A stretch of DNA of 64,000 bases from Punica granatum (Eukaryota > Streptophyta > Magnoliopsida > Myrtales > Lythraceae). The stretch is from positions 15,314,001-15,378,000 of the forward strand of contig NC_045130.1 of assembly GCF_007655135.1 (NCBI RefSeq), read 5' to 3'. Positions within the stretch are counted from its first letter, which is position 1; every line of letters starts with the position of its first letter. The notes under the pieces are model-generated. The model saw only the letters and a program-made list of their open reading frames with translations, was not told the DNA's origin and did no database searches. Positions 23,954 to 34,975 of the stretch are shown here, one piece after another. Position numbers and translations under genes: made by a program.

Positions 23954-25313
23954 ATGGCTCGCTCTCACCGGAAGAAGCGAAGTTTCGCTCATTTTGGAGC
24001 GATTTACTTGAAGAGAGCTGCATCTTCACTTCTTGCTTTGGGAGCAACCATCCTACTTGACACTACGATCATTACGATTGTACACTCCATGTCCAACTAC
24101 GTGAGTACTCGATTGAAACATTGAGGTTTCGCATAGTTCTTTGCTCGCCCTAAGAACACTAAAATATGTTATATGGTGATTCCATATCGTAGTATTTGAT
24201 ATCCTTAGTTATATATAAAGGGAAAATAAATCTCGATGATTAGTATTCTGATAGTTTGATCAATTATTAGTTTTCTGTAAAACAAAAGTTAATTGACGGG
24301 GTGGTCTGTCTCCGGAACGGAACATTCATGCCTGAGAAAATTAGTACATATTCTGAATCGATTCGTCATCTGATACTTTGGTGCAGGGTTTAGGCTTGAT
24401 GAAGCAAACTGAGGGATTATTTTGGGAGAAGAGGCCTGGGGCTCTTATGATATGTTTTGGCAGCAATGTATTGTCGTACTCGATTGCCTTAACTTTCTTC
24501 TTGGCTGCAACAATGCTTTACAAGTATGTGTCGCGGCTCTCACTGAAGGCCATCGAGAAGAAGTTCTCGCTGCCCCTATGGATCTGGCGCACTGTTGCAT
24601 TGTATCTGATCAGTGAATTGAAAGGTGAAGTTGAAAACAATCGAAGCTCATCTGAGGTAGAAGTGGCCCAATTTCAACAACACAGAACTTGTGAGCTCAA
24701 ACGAGAGTGCAGTAAAGATGATAACAAAGAAAGCCTGTCCGGGCTAGGAGACTGCATAGAGGAAGAAGAAGAAAGAAGCAAAGAGGAGTTGGTAAGGATG
24801 ACAATGGCACATCGATGTATAGAGGAGAAGTCTCATGCCCTAAACGGGAGGCTGGACAGGATTATCGAACTCTCCACGAAGTGCCGCCGAACCTTGAATG
24901 AGGAGCCACGCTCTAAGCCCCATGGATCAGATTGCTGCAGCAGCTGCCGGGAAAAGGATGAGCTCATCCGCACATTGCAGAACAGGAATTACAACCTGGA
25001 CACAGCTCTCGAGAAAGAGGAACTGACAACCGAGATATTGTCGGCTCACTTGCATGCGTTCAAGAGGAGGAACACTGATCTACTGGCTAGGACACATCCC
25101 TGTTGTTGCCATGAGAAGGATGAGGCCATCTGGGCACTCGAGGAGAATAATGCCCATCTAAGAGAACTGCTCGTGCTCATACAAGACTCCAGCATGGTGG
25201 AATTCCTGCATCAGTCAGAGGAGCAGGATGAGCTCATCGCAAAGCTCGAATCCGCACAGGCGAAATGCGAGTTTTACAGAAGCTGCATTGATGAGATGGT
25301 CCAGGGGCGTTGA
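23954..25313 (+). CDS. Membrane-anchored Cys-rich coiled-coil protein, paralogue of gene A (gene B)
   Basis: Two exons, 23954-24100 and 24387-25313, phase 0, 357 residues. A basic N-terminus (MARSHRKKRS) precedes hydrophobic segments at about 24-46 and 68-93, with a third weaker one near 105-118. The rest is charged coiled coil. A unit with paired cysteines followed by EKDE recurs: CCSSCREKDELIRTL at about 232, CCCHEKDEAIWAL at about 287, and a Cys-less EEQDELIAKL at about 327. The C-terminus CEFYRSCIDEMVQ (Cys 343 and 349) matches that of gene A. Gene B has one intron fewer and lacks the long acidic stretch. The family is unknown to me. The regular Cys pairs suggest metal binding or disulfide-linked oligomers, which is inference. 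Confidence 0.65.
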
Positions 25314-25890
25314 ATTTTTCACTGACTTTCTAGTTCCATTGGGTCTATTTTCTAGTTTTCTTGTTTCAGGTGAACACCACCAAACCAGAGAAGGCGGGGT
25401 GCTCTGTAGAAACCTTCGATTTGCCAAAAAAATATGAACAGTCTGCTTGGTAGGTTTATGCATGACCAAACTACAGGGATTGGATCGATCCGCTAATGAT
25501 ACAATACGTGAATACATTAAATACGAACAGCTTCCAATATTTCTCAAAAGAAACATCTAAATCCAAGCAGAGGAATTGCCGAGCAATGTTTAAAAGCAAG
25601 TGGAACATGACCGTTTTATTGATCATGTCTGCAACATCCGTCAGTACCCTCAAATCACCTTCCTGATGCATCGTCTAAATTTTAACTTATCAAGCATTCA
25701 CATAATCAAGCAGCAGCCGAGTAATAGATATTCTTCAGAGGGTATTTACCATTATATCATGAAGGAATAGTTCAGTTACTTAACCAAAAGGATTTGTTCT
25801 TCCCTCTAAGGTAAATACACATACGATGATACTAAAACATGAGCATATACCCAATTACTACTACCCCTAAGAAATAACAGCGAAAAGCAA

Positions 25891-27368
25891 TCACTCGAAC
25901 GCCCACTGGTTCTCTCTTCGAACATCCTCCTCTTCCTCTGGGGTGAAGTCATTCTTGATGTTAAATGTCTTGCGAATCTCCTCTGGAGTCTTCCCCTTGA
26001 TCATATCGGCAACAGTTTGGCAGGTCGAATTCAACAAACCCGTGACATTCAGATAGTTAGCCGCCTGCAAACAAAAGACATATATGTAAACACAACAGTA
26101 ATCAGAAAACATGACCATGTCATGCTAAACCATTCGAGTGACGTACTATCAGCATAAATATATATGGACAAATAATTTGAGGCAAACGGTGATACAGCTT
26201 TATCAAACAAAAATGCTACCGAGAGATGTTTCAAGGACAAAATAAAAGCTCTCGCTGGGAACACACATAATAATCTATTAGTAATGACTGACACAACACT
26301 CTGATGATCTTCTCGATCACACTTTGCTTTCTCTCTCACGCTGTCCTATCCCTAATCGAAACCCTGAAATATATCCATGACTCTGTCACCATCTTCAATT
26401 AACAAGCAAAACAATAAGACAAGAGACAATCATATAATGCTCTACAGTTTGTGGCTCTGCTGGTTGCAGCCATGAGAGAACAAATTATCAGTACATCGCC
26501 AAACCTCAAAGAATAAACTGAACGGCTCCAAACTGACATCAATGGTCTATCCTTTCCACTATTAAGACGGAATCCTTATCTGAGCAGATATGCATTCTCT
26601 TTGCTTTAAAGAGAGAGCACAAAAGAGAGGACGACAGCGCTGCCCCAGCAATTGCGGATCATGACTTTACAGGAAGAAAACCATAAAATCCAAACAAATT
26701 ATTTAACCTTAGCCAATGTTTCGATATAATTTCATCTTTTTATGACAATTTATAAAGCCGCCCTGCAATCTCAAGTAACCGACTACTTCCCTGAAAAACC
26801 AATGATCTGTGCAAAACTGTGATGTTGATGTCTACTCTACTCCAACATCAGCATATAAAACATTCCAACAGGCAACAGTGCCTCAAGGAACACCCAGAGG
26901 ACAACTGACAATAACAATGTCGCTCCAAACCCTAACGTGGAAACAGGAATATACGCATTGATTGAAGTCCTCAGGCTTAAATCAAACTGCCGAACTTCAT
27001 GTTCCTAGTAATTCACAAAGAGAATACGTAAAACAGGGCGATCGTTGTGCACTAACCAGGATGAGGTCGAAGAGGGTGCTCTGGTCTACTTTGACGAACT
27101 CGGCGTCCCAAGCCTTGAGGGTATCCTCGGCGGTCTTGTCGTTCTCGGTGCCGGCGGCAGCAGCAGACTCGACGTGCTTCTTGCAGTACTCGATCACTTT
27201 GGATAGGATCTTGCTGGAGACGTTCGGCAGGGGGATGACGCTGTCCGCGCAATCGTCCTCGATCATGTGCTTGATGGTCTGCGACTCCACGGCCACCGAC
27301 TCCTCCACCTCGAAGGTCTCTCCGTCGGAGCTCCTGAGCGTTATCATCTTCTTCAACGGGGAGGCCAT
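25891..27368 (-). CDS. SKP1: SKP1, SCF ubiquitin-ligase adaptor
   Basis: Two exons, 27368-27057 and 26064-25891, joined across a 992-bp GT-AG intron in phase 0, give 161 residues, the normal SKP1 length. The N-terminal BTB/POZ-like part ([40 protein letters not shown]) binds cullin. The C-terminal part ([20 protein letters not shown], then [18 protein letters not shown]) is the F-box-binding helix bundle ending in the canonical WAFE. It links CUL1 to F-box proteins in nuclear and cytoplasmic SCF complexes, including hormone receptors. Residues 70-84 contain an Ala/Glu-rich variable loop. A telo-box-like AAACCCTA lies 24 bases upstream. The intron position is the usual one for plant SKP1 genes. 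Intact. Confidence 0.95.
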
Positions 27369-27912
27369 TGTTTACGGAGAAACTGTAATAAAAACCCTAG
27401 ATTGATCGGATTCGGTGAAACAGAGAGGAGATACGGATGAGGAAACCGTTCATTTGCGCCCTGCTGCCGATTTCTAAACGTTCTTGTCACCTCCCAAATA
27501 ACAAAGTACCCCCCCTATTTTACATAATTATTCTCATACCCTTTCTACTTTTAGAAAATTACACTTTTCTCCTCTTGAGAGTGGAGGAGGGGCTTGAACC
27601 GGTCCATGTTGAGGACATTGCTTTGGCAAGGCTAAAAGGCTCATCAATGGCTGGATCCTAGTTGAGTCCAATATCCGAGGCCTTCTCAAGGCTGCAGAGG
27701 ATGGCCTAGCTATCTATACATATCGGGTCGGGGCAACTTCGGCGATCGTAGAACATTGACCTAGTCGGGCTTGGGGGATCACTTTGGAGACGATTTTGAT
27801 GGTCTCTAGTAGTCATTGATGCCATCTTCAGTTGGTATTGGGGTGTTCTCTCGTCTTGAGTAATATATATATTTATATATATATATATATATATTCAAAA
27901 CACTTTTATGAG

Positions 27913-28349
27913 TATGGGTGTTCGGATCCGAGTATCATGTTTTTTTCACGATACTCGGCCCCTACCATGTAAGGAACAAGTTCGAAAATTTTGAAACCAG
28001 ACCCCACCCTATTAAGTTCTGGAACTGGAACCTACCATGTTAAGTCCTGGAACCGAAACTTACCTGGAACCTGTATTATACCACAGGTTCCGAATATCCT
28101 GTTGAAACCTGTAAATTTTTGTCTCGCTAAATAAAATAAAAAATGTCTCATCTATAATCAGTAATAATGCAAAACAGAATGTCAACATAAATTTAGATTA
28201 ATCCACAATACATTTACAACAAAGAGTAATAAGTCTCATCAATCCATCTATAAAATTAAACATCCATAATATGATCAAGTATCACCGATGACACACTGAG
28301 GTCGTTAAACCAAAGCTACCAAGGATAAGGAATGCGAGGCTTCCACACC

Positions 28350-28401
<52 letters not shown>

Positions 28402-28643
28402 GGGAAGAGGGTAAAGTAAAATGGAAAAATATGTCTGAATATAACTAGGGGAAATTATTATCAAGTCCGGGTACCGATTCCTGTTCTAAGTACTATATAC
28501 GTAGGAACTAGAACTTGTTTTGACCGGTTCCTTATTTTAATACCCAGACCCTACCATATTTTCAAAATGAGATACTCGGACCCTACCATAATGGGTAGGT
28601 TCCGACTGGTTCCGAGTATACTTTGTATCCGTGCACACCCCTA
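27913..28643. mobile_element. hAT-like non-autonomous element
   Basis: The left end TATGGGTGTTCGGATCCGAG and the inverted right end TAGGGGTGTGCACGGAT share the TAxGGGTGT form of plant hAT termini. An 8-bp imperfect target duplication (TTTATGAG and CTTACGAG, 6 of 8) flanks it. Subterminal repeats of GGTTCC / GGAACC, TACCATGT and ACTCGG occur in both arms. A (GA)n microsatellite has expanded inside. No transposase. Confidence 0.5.
28352..28399. repeat. (GA)n microsatellite
   Basis: About 48 bases of nearly pure GA repeat inside the hAT-like element, with two GATA interruptions at the end. Confidence 0.9.
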
Positions 28644-28818
28644 CTTACGAGAGCCTCAAATTCCTATTATGAAAAAGTTTCTAGAAATTTTTTTTTCACA
28701 AATCCTCAATTTGTTAAGTCCTTTTATATTCCCTATATTAGGCAAGTCCAGTGGGTTGAAAAATGGGTGTCGATGCCACCACATCGGTGCTAGCGTGGCG
28801 ACACTGCCTTTAGCAGTG

Positions 28819-29173
28819 TGATGTAGCGAAACTAAAAAAAAATTGTAATATGTTGATTCACGCACGAATATCAGAAAACAATCTTCTATAACTTGTTGAT
28901 TTTACGAATACCAGGGAATATGCATCAAATTCATTGATTCAATCAATGCTGAATTTGGAAAAATGGAGGAAATATTCTCTCGAAATTTTATTCATCCAAA
29001 AAAACTACCGTTTTAGCCCAAGGGTTTACAACGCTTAAATAGGCTTAAACAAAATTATAACGAAGGAAATGAAATTATAACGAAGGAAATAAACTATTAC
29101 GTAAAATAAACTATTCCCTAAAAATTGTAAAAACGCCCAAATAACATAAAATTACCCGTTTTCTGCCGTATCA
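28819..29173 (-). repeat. LTR A (3' LTR of the small Ty3 derivative)
   Basis: 355 bp. On the minus strand it runs from TGATACGGCAG to CTACATCA. The preceding coding scrap runs straight into it, as usual at a Ty3 3' LTR, with a short purine run before the LTR. Confidence 0.75.
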
Positions 29174-29457
29174 TTCTCCCGTGGATGGAGAGAATTCGCC
29201 CTCGAATCTTCATCGTCCGAACTATCACATTGATCTTCACGAATAGAGAGATTAATACACTTTTGCTGTTTTCTCACTTGCCACTTAAATGCCTTTTTTT
29301 CTTTGTGAACTCTTTCTCTTAATTCTTCGTACATAAAATTCCGTACACCTCTTAGCCAATAAATACTTTCACTGAATCTTTGCTTTATTGATTGAGTCAC
29401 GTGCATTTCAACCAACTTTGGCAATTGAATAACCTCCGAAATCGGCACCGTAAGCAT
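29152..29457 (-). pseudogene. C-terminal scrap of a Ty3-type polyprotein
   Basis: A frame of 101 residues, Lys/Arg-rich, ending SRANSLHPRENDTAENG, the last residues read from the LTR. Reading into the LTR is common for Ty3 polyproteins. No catalytic motif is present. Upstream, in broken frames, lies acidic sequence joined to the gag start. Confidence 0.45.
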
Positions 29458-29782
29458 CTATGCATCTTTCTTTGCATTGGAAATTTCTTCATCTAGAATA
29501 TCTTCAATCTGAGAACAATAAATAAAAAAGTTTATCATCTCCAATATCCTTTAATATGGATTTGTTGACGATAAACGTTGGTTTTCCTTGATCATCAAAT
29601 ACAAATTATGTAACTTCTTCTTGAAAATCTTGTGGGTATATATCGAAAACCGGATTGGCTTCATCATATGATATGTCTTCGATCCTCCGATCAAATTTGT
29701 CCTCCTCCACAGCATGACGTTGATTAGCCGTTCTTCGGGGCGACATCGCTAATCTAAGAGCAAATGCGACTCTGATACCAAC
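29174..29782 (-). mobile_element. Internal region of the small Ty3 derivative
   Basis: 609 bp between two LTRs. Next to LTR B, TGGTATCAGAGTCGC (about 29766-29780, minus strand) is the primer site. A gag-like start MSPRRTANQRHAVEEDKFDR follows at about 29740 and is joined after interruptions to the polyprotein scrap. Only non-autonomous movement would be possible. Confidence 0.7.
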
Positions 29783-30147
29783 TGATGCAGCGAAACTAAA
29801 AAAAAATTGTAAACTGTTGATTGGCGCACGAATACCAGAAAATAATCTTCTATAACCTGTTGATTCTACAATACCAGGGAATAGACATCAAATTCCTTGA
29901 TTCAATCAATGTCGAATTTGAAAAAATAGAAAAAATATTCTCTCAAAATTTTATTTATCCAAAAAAAAACTATCGTCTTTAGCCCTAAGGCTTACAATGC
30001 TTAAATAGGTTTAAGTGAAATTATAACGAAGGAAATAAACTATTCCGTAAAATAAATTATTCCCTAAAAATTACAAAAATGCCCAAATAACATAAAATTG
30101 TAAAAAACGCCCAAATAACATAAAATTACCCGGTTTCTGCCGCATCA
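29783..30147 (-). repeat. LTR B (5' LTR of the small Ty3 derivative)
   Basis: 365 bp, bordered by the primer binding site. It contains a local duplication of the segment with GCCCAAATAACATAAAATT near 30080-30128, absent from LTR A and LTR D. Confidence 0.75.
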
Positions 30148-30423
30148 TTAATTATTTTACGGAATAGTTTATTTCCTTCGTTATAATTTCGTTTAAGCCT
30201 ATATAAGCGTTGTAAGCCCAAAGGCTAAAGACAATAGTTTTTTTTATGAATAAAATTTTGAGAGAATATTTTCTCTATTTTCCCAAATTCAACATTGATT
30301 GAATCAACGAATTTGATGCATATTCCCTGGTATTCGTAGAATCAACAGGTTATAGAAGATTATTTTTTGGCATTCGTGCGCGAATCAACAGATTACAATT
30401 GTTCTTTAGTTTACACTGCGTCA
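30148..30423 (+). repeat. LTR C, inverted and 5'-truncated
   Basis: Plus-oriented LTR lacking its first 80 or so bases. It begins TAATTATTTTACGGAATAG and ends CACTGCGTCA, followed by GTTG, the first bases of a primer site. It abuts LTR B directly in inverted orientation. Confidence 0.7.
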
Positions 30424-30475
30424 GTTGAGAAAAAATTGTAATATGTTGGATCGCGCATGAATGCTAGAAAACAAT

Positions 30476-30811
30476 TGATGCAGCGAAACTAAAAAAAATA
30501 TTGTAATCCGTTGATTGGCGCACAAATGCCAGAAAATAATCTTCTATAACTTGTTGATTCTACGAATACCAGGGAATATACATCAAATTCGTTGATTCAA
30601 TCAATGCCGAATTTGAAAAAATATAGAAAATATTCTCTCGAAATTTTATTCATCCAAAAAAACTACTCTCTTTAGTCCTAGGGCTTACAACACTTAAATA
30701 GGCTTAAACGAAATTATAACGAATGAAATAAACTATTTCCTAAAATAAACTATTCCCTAAAAATTACAAAATACCCAAATAACATAAAATTGCTCGTTTT
30801 CTGCCGCATCA
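30476..30811 (-). repeat. LTR D
   Basis: 336 bp complete minus-oriented LTR whose outer end carries the CAGTG target duplication. No primer site lies next to it. Confidence 0.75.
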
Positions 30812-31269
30812 CAGTGCCAAGGGGGCACTCCCCTAGGAATGTCAGGCCAATTAGAGCAGGCTGCGTGGCTTGTTAGGGCCCACAAGACCTGCCCCTTTTA
30901 TTTTAAAAAAATAAAAGAATATAATTATGTAAAAATATAATTAAAAATAATTTAATAGTAAATAATTTAATTTGCCAAGTGTTTCAATTAGTGAAAATGA
31001 TAATTGGTTTTATAAATTTAATTTGCCAATTTTTATAATTATAGTTAGTTTTATAAAATTAATATAATGAAAATGATAATTTTTATAAAATTTATAATTT
31101 TTTATTTGAAAGACAGCGGCTTTTTGAACCAACGACTAAAAATTTAGCCGTTGGTTGCAATTTTTTTAAACAATAAAAGAGTCATTTTCCCAAATCTATA
31201 AATATCACACATACACAAATTGTCTATTCCTCCAAACTCACAATACACTTTCTCCTCTCTCCCAAAAAA

Positions 31270-32503
31270 ATGGACCCAAGTCAATTCAATCTCGATGAAT
31301 ATCTCAATTACTTGCAAAACCATAACTTCTCTAACCGGACCAATTCCCAAGAACCAAAACCCTGAGAATTCCTCGATTCTTGAGAGTCCCCTAATTCTAA
31401 ACCCAACTCTACCGGATGGTATCTCTCGAGATCCCACGGATTGGATGTAACAAATTTTGTGCAATGATTCAATTCATTGCCGCATTGAACTCCTCGAGTA
31501 GAAGTACGAGGCAAGCTCATCTTCCAGTTCCCTTAAGGTGATAGACAGAGACCGTGTAAGCGGATACGAACGCCTATGGAACGACTACTTTGCTGATGAG
31601 TCAGTGTACCCTCTTGAGATGTTTCAACGGAGGTTCCGAATACGAAAGCATGTTTCGTGGGCATTGTGGAATATCTCTCAAGTGTCGATCCCAGTTTCCA
31701 ACAGAGAATTGAAGGCCAACCCTCTTTATCCCCATTGCAAAAATGCATAACTGCGATCCGTATGTTAGCGTACAAAGTTTCAGTTGACACAGTTCACGAC
31801 TACGTGCGGATAGCCAAAAGCACCGCAATTGAATGTTTAGGAAAGTTCATGGAAGATGTCATTTTTGTCTTTGAGGGTGAATACTTGCGCAAGCCAAATG
31901 CAAACGATGTCCAACATTTGCTATGGATGGGGGAGGCCTGTGGCTTCCCGGGAAAGATATGAAGCATTGATTGCATGCACTGGCAGTGGAAGAATTGTCT
32001 GATAGCTTGAAAAGGTATGTACATGAGCGGTTATCGGGGTGCCAACTATAATACTTGAAGCAGTGGCTTCACGTGGCCTTTGGATATGGCATGCATTTCT
32101 CGGTGTGTTTGGGTCTAATAACGACATCAATGTTTTAGACCGCTCACCAGTATTTGATGATGTGATGAAAGTCGCGCTCCAGAGGTAAATTTCACTATAA
32201 ATGACAAAAATTATACAACGAGATATTATCTAATTGATGGTATATATTCTAAATGAGCGAGCATACATTATATTACATAATATGATTATTGAGGATGAGA
32301 GGGACACGCATACCATTGATTGCAATCCGTTACACTTGTACGATGATTTGAGGCTCGGCTTACAACAACAATTGGGGGAGGAACTTCCTGTTTCGTGTGA
32401 GACACATGTCCAAAATCATGTGAGAATTCGCAATAGACAAATGCATCAACGACAAGCAGATTTGGTGGAGCATGTCTGGCAATCCCTCAAGAACCATTCG
32501 TGA
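31270..32503 (+). pseudogene. PIF/Harbinger nuclease (HARBI1-like), broken
   Basis: A start-like MDPSQFNLDEYLNYLQNHNF at 31270 is followed by stops. Nuclease-like sequence is then spread over several frames: DYVRIAKSTAIECLGKF (about 31798-31848), a block with SIDCMHW (first catalytic Asp, about 31963), NDINVLDRSPVFDD (second Asp, about 32119), YYLIDGIY (about 32226) and LHNMIIEDERD (Glu region, about 32275). The order and motifs are those of plant Harbinger nucleases (DDE fold). Stops and frameshifts between every block mean it is inactive. Confidence 0.75.
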
Positions 32504-33462
32504 TGTAATTTTTTTAGTATAATTGAATTACATTGTAGTTATAAAATTTTAAATTTTAGTTAATGTAATTTTTCATTTGTTTAATTAATTATGTAATTTC
32601 TTATATCATTAATTAATTAATGAAATTAGTTCATTTTAATTAATTTAACTAATGTAATTAATTAACATAATTAGTTTTTAAAGTTTAATTAATTAATTAA
32701 TTAATTAAACTAATTAACAATTATATTATACAAATACATAATTATTTATACAAATATATATTTATAATTTAAATAGTATGTGGGTCCCTCATTGGCACCC
32801 AAATGGAATGCCAGCCATTGAAGAGGATTTTCAAAAATGAATATGAGTGCTATGCCTTTTCGGTATGAATCTTGATATCCGAAAATTCAATTGGGTCCCG
32901 ACTAATGAGTGTCATGCTTTTTGATGTGTTAAATATATAGCAAGCATTGGACCCACACTGGCACTCATGATAGTGCCAAGCATTGTACTTGCTCTTAATG
33001 AATTGAGGTTTCTTTTTTTGTGTTGCAGTGCACGAGAGAAATAGGTTGACCAATTTAGATATCGAGGAAAAATAGCGATTCAATTTAGACCATGCTAATT
33101 TTGTTTTTAGAAAGAATATTTACGAGCTTTACTGCAAAAATTAATATAAAGTAAAAAATTACAAATATTTCGTAAAGTGAGAGTCACGTGACTAGTTTGA
33201 TTTATTCACTTTTTTTTTTTGTTGAACCGGACTGCAATTTTATTAAACTCTGACAGGGGTGATTGTTTCAAGCCCCTCAGCTCTAGAGATAAATGAAATA
33301 ACCTATTTACCGATATTTCCAGCCAATTATAATTACTATTTTCCAAAAGTAATTATTAGTTTTGCATTTGATTTTTCTTTTTGTTGAAAATGGAGGCATA
33401 AGCCCTAGTTATAGATAGATAATGAATTTTGGATGAAAGATAGATAATGAATTAGAGTATTA

Positions 33463-33870
33463 TGTTCACCAAGTAATAAGATAGGCAACGCCGCAACGGA
33501 GAGGTAGAGCATACGAGGAAAACCCAAAATCACCTTCCACATATGCTTGATTTAAACTAATTCATAATAATTTGCCAAAAAGACTAATTAATAATGTGTA
33601 GATATGCTCAAAATGTTGAAAAACCGGAAATTATTTCATTATGCACCATTTGATATCCGAAAGTTAAAAGGGTTTAGACTAATTTAGAATCGAGCTGTGA
33701 TTGGCAGGCAAAAGGCAAAACTCTTTTCTTGAGGAAATCAGAAATTTAACCCAACCAAATTTATATGTTCAAATTTCCACCGAGAAACTTACATATTAAA
33801 ATCCAAAGGCCGTAAAAGGCCTACCAGGTTCATCAATTATGTTTGGAAGGGAGGTGCACAATATATATAG
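33463..33870. repeat. Segmental duplication copy 1 (orphan SKP1-like 3' flank)
   Basis: Four anchors here recur in the same order at 36.19-36.87 kb: GTTCAMCAAGTAATAAGATA, AAATCACCTTCCRCATAT, CCAACCAAATTTAWATGTTC and GGTTCATnAATTATG-like sequence. In copy 2 this DNA is the 3' flank of a SKP1-like gene, so copy 1 probably once flanked another such gene. A SINE copy at about 33636-33740 is present only in copy 1. Confidence 0.5.
33636..33740 (-). repeat. SINE fragment
   Basis: ATGCACCATTTGATATCCGA and AAGGGTTTAGACTAATTTAG match the shared SINE consensus. It sits between two anchors of a segmental duplication and has no counterpart in the sister copy. Confidence 0.45.
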
Positions 33871-34309
33871 AGTACGGTAATTACTAACTATTAATAACTG
33901 TAAGGGGTTTTATACCGTGTCTACCAAAAAGATCAATAGTTTACATCTTGTTCAAAATATATCATGCCGTCAATTTTTCTGTTAATGAAATGTAATTTGG
34001 CTCTAAACCTATCCCATGATTTTAATTTTTGTCAAATCTATCATATAATTTTAATTTTTTTCTCAAATTATCTCAAACAAAGGGCCACAACGGCAACAAA
34101 AGACTCCTTACATAGATGCCATGTGTCACTCTCATGTTTTTTTCTTTTTATTATTATTATTTGCCACGATACTTTACTATTATTTGCCACAAATATAAAA
34201 GGAATGGAGATCGGTTTTTTCTTTCTCCTTTTTAAAAAAATTAAAACCTTTTCTTCTTCTTTTTTACTTTTAAAAATTTTAATTTTTATTCAATTTAAGT
34301 ATATAAATA

Positions 34310-34450
34310 TATTTTTCCGATGTATACCATTTGATATTCGGAAGTCCACTACGTCCGACTAATTTAGATTCAAGCGAGTTCCAACTACTAAGGATAAATC
34401 ACTCACGATCGTGAATTTTCTCACAATCACATGACTCATGCCCGATGACC
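34310..34450 (-). repeat. SINE copy, diverged
   Basis: CCGATGTATACCATTTGATA, TTCGGAAGTCCACTACGTCC and GACTAATTTAGATTCAAGCG match the SINE consensus; the distal half is diverged. Confidence 0.5.
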
Positions 34451-34547
34451 TAAGGGAAACAAATGCCAACTCACCTAAAACCAACAAACGTCGATAAAAC
34501 CTATTTTAATTCATCACTAATTTAAAGAAGTCTTTTTTTTATTTGTG

Positions 34548-34650
34548 ATTTTTTTTTCTGTGTGTACCACATGATATTAGAAAGTGCTCTACGACCGATT
34601 AATTTAGGTTCGAATGAGGTCGACCCACTAATGGATAAAAAATCCATTTA
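34548..34650 (-). repeat. SINE copy, partial
   Basis: A T run followed by GTGTGTACCACATGATATTA and CGATTAATTTAGGTTCGAAT; partial copy of the same family, about 240 bases from the previous one and in the same orientation. Confidence 0.5.
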
Positions 34651-34975
34651 AATTTTTCACCAATTTAAGTCTCTTATAACATGTGATGTAAAAAATGTCC
34701 TTTATTTTTATGGTGAAACTAATGTTAGGCTGACATATTGACTTGAAACTAATTCTTGTTTGGGTATTAAATTGGTTTTAGCCACGATATGCTTTTAATA
34801 AATATCAAAACTGCTGCAAGAAAGTCCGTCTATTTAAAATTATATGACTACTTAAGGCCTATTATATTGCAATCATGATATTCTAATTAAAAATATTAAA
34901 ACTTTTGTTATACAACATATTAATTATTACACAAACTACTATAATAAATAAAAAAATTCATGAAAATTTTTTACA

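Larger units (their letters stand above)
28819..30811 (-). mobile_element. Composite Ty3 LTR cluster with 5-bp target duplication
   Basis: CAGTG stands immediately outside both edges (28814-28818 and 30812-30816), so the whole block is flanked by a single target duplication. Inside, in minus orientation: LTR 28819-29173, a 609-bp internal region, LTR 29783-30147; then a plus-oriented partial LTR 30148-30423, a minus-oriented LTR scrap 30424-30475, and LTR 30476-30811. LTRs begin TGATGCGGCAG and end GCTGCATCA on their sense strand. The internal part has an initiator-Met tRNA primer site, a gag start and a piece ending in the LTR, but no enzyme domains, so it is non-autonomous. Confidence 0.75.
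28741..32994 (+). mobile_element. Dead PIF/Harbinger transposon with a nested LTR cluster
   Basis: The left end GGCAAGTCCAGTGGGTTG follows TTA (28738-28740). The right end, inverted, reads GAGCAAGTACAATGCTTG and is followed by TTA (32995-32997), giving the 3-bp target duplication and related terminal repeats of PIF/Harbinger elements. The LTR cluster at 28819-30811 and its duplicated CAGTG lie just inside the left end, so the LTRs jumped into this element. The remaining 2.26 kb carries the broken nuclease described separately. A 5'-truncated SINE fragment lies at about 32850-32900. Confidence 0.7.

Noticed and set aside
27581..27880. GC-richer segment with interrupted coding-like frames
   Set aside because: Stops in every frame and no motif; possibly an old transposon scrap but not assignable.
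28352..28399. Regular short repeat that might suggest an array
   Set aside because: Simple GA microsatellite without spacers; CRISPR arrays do not apply to a plant nuclear genome.
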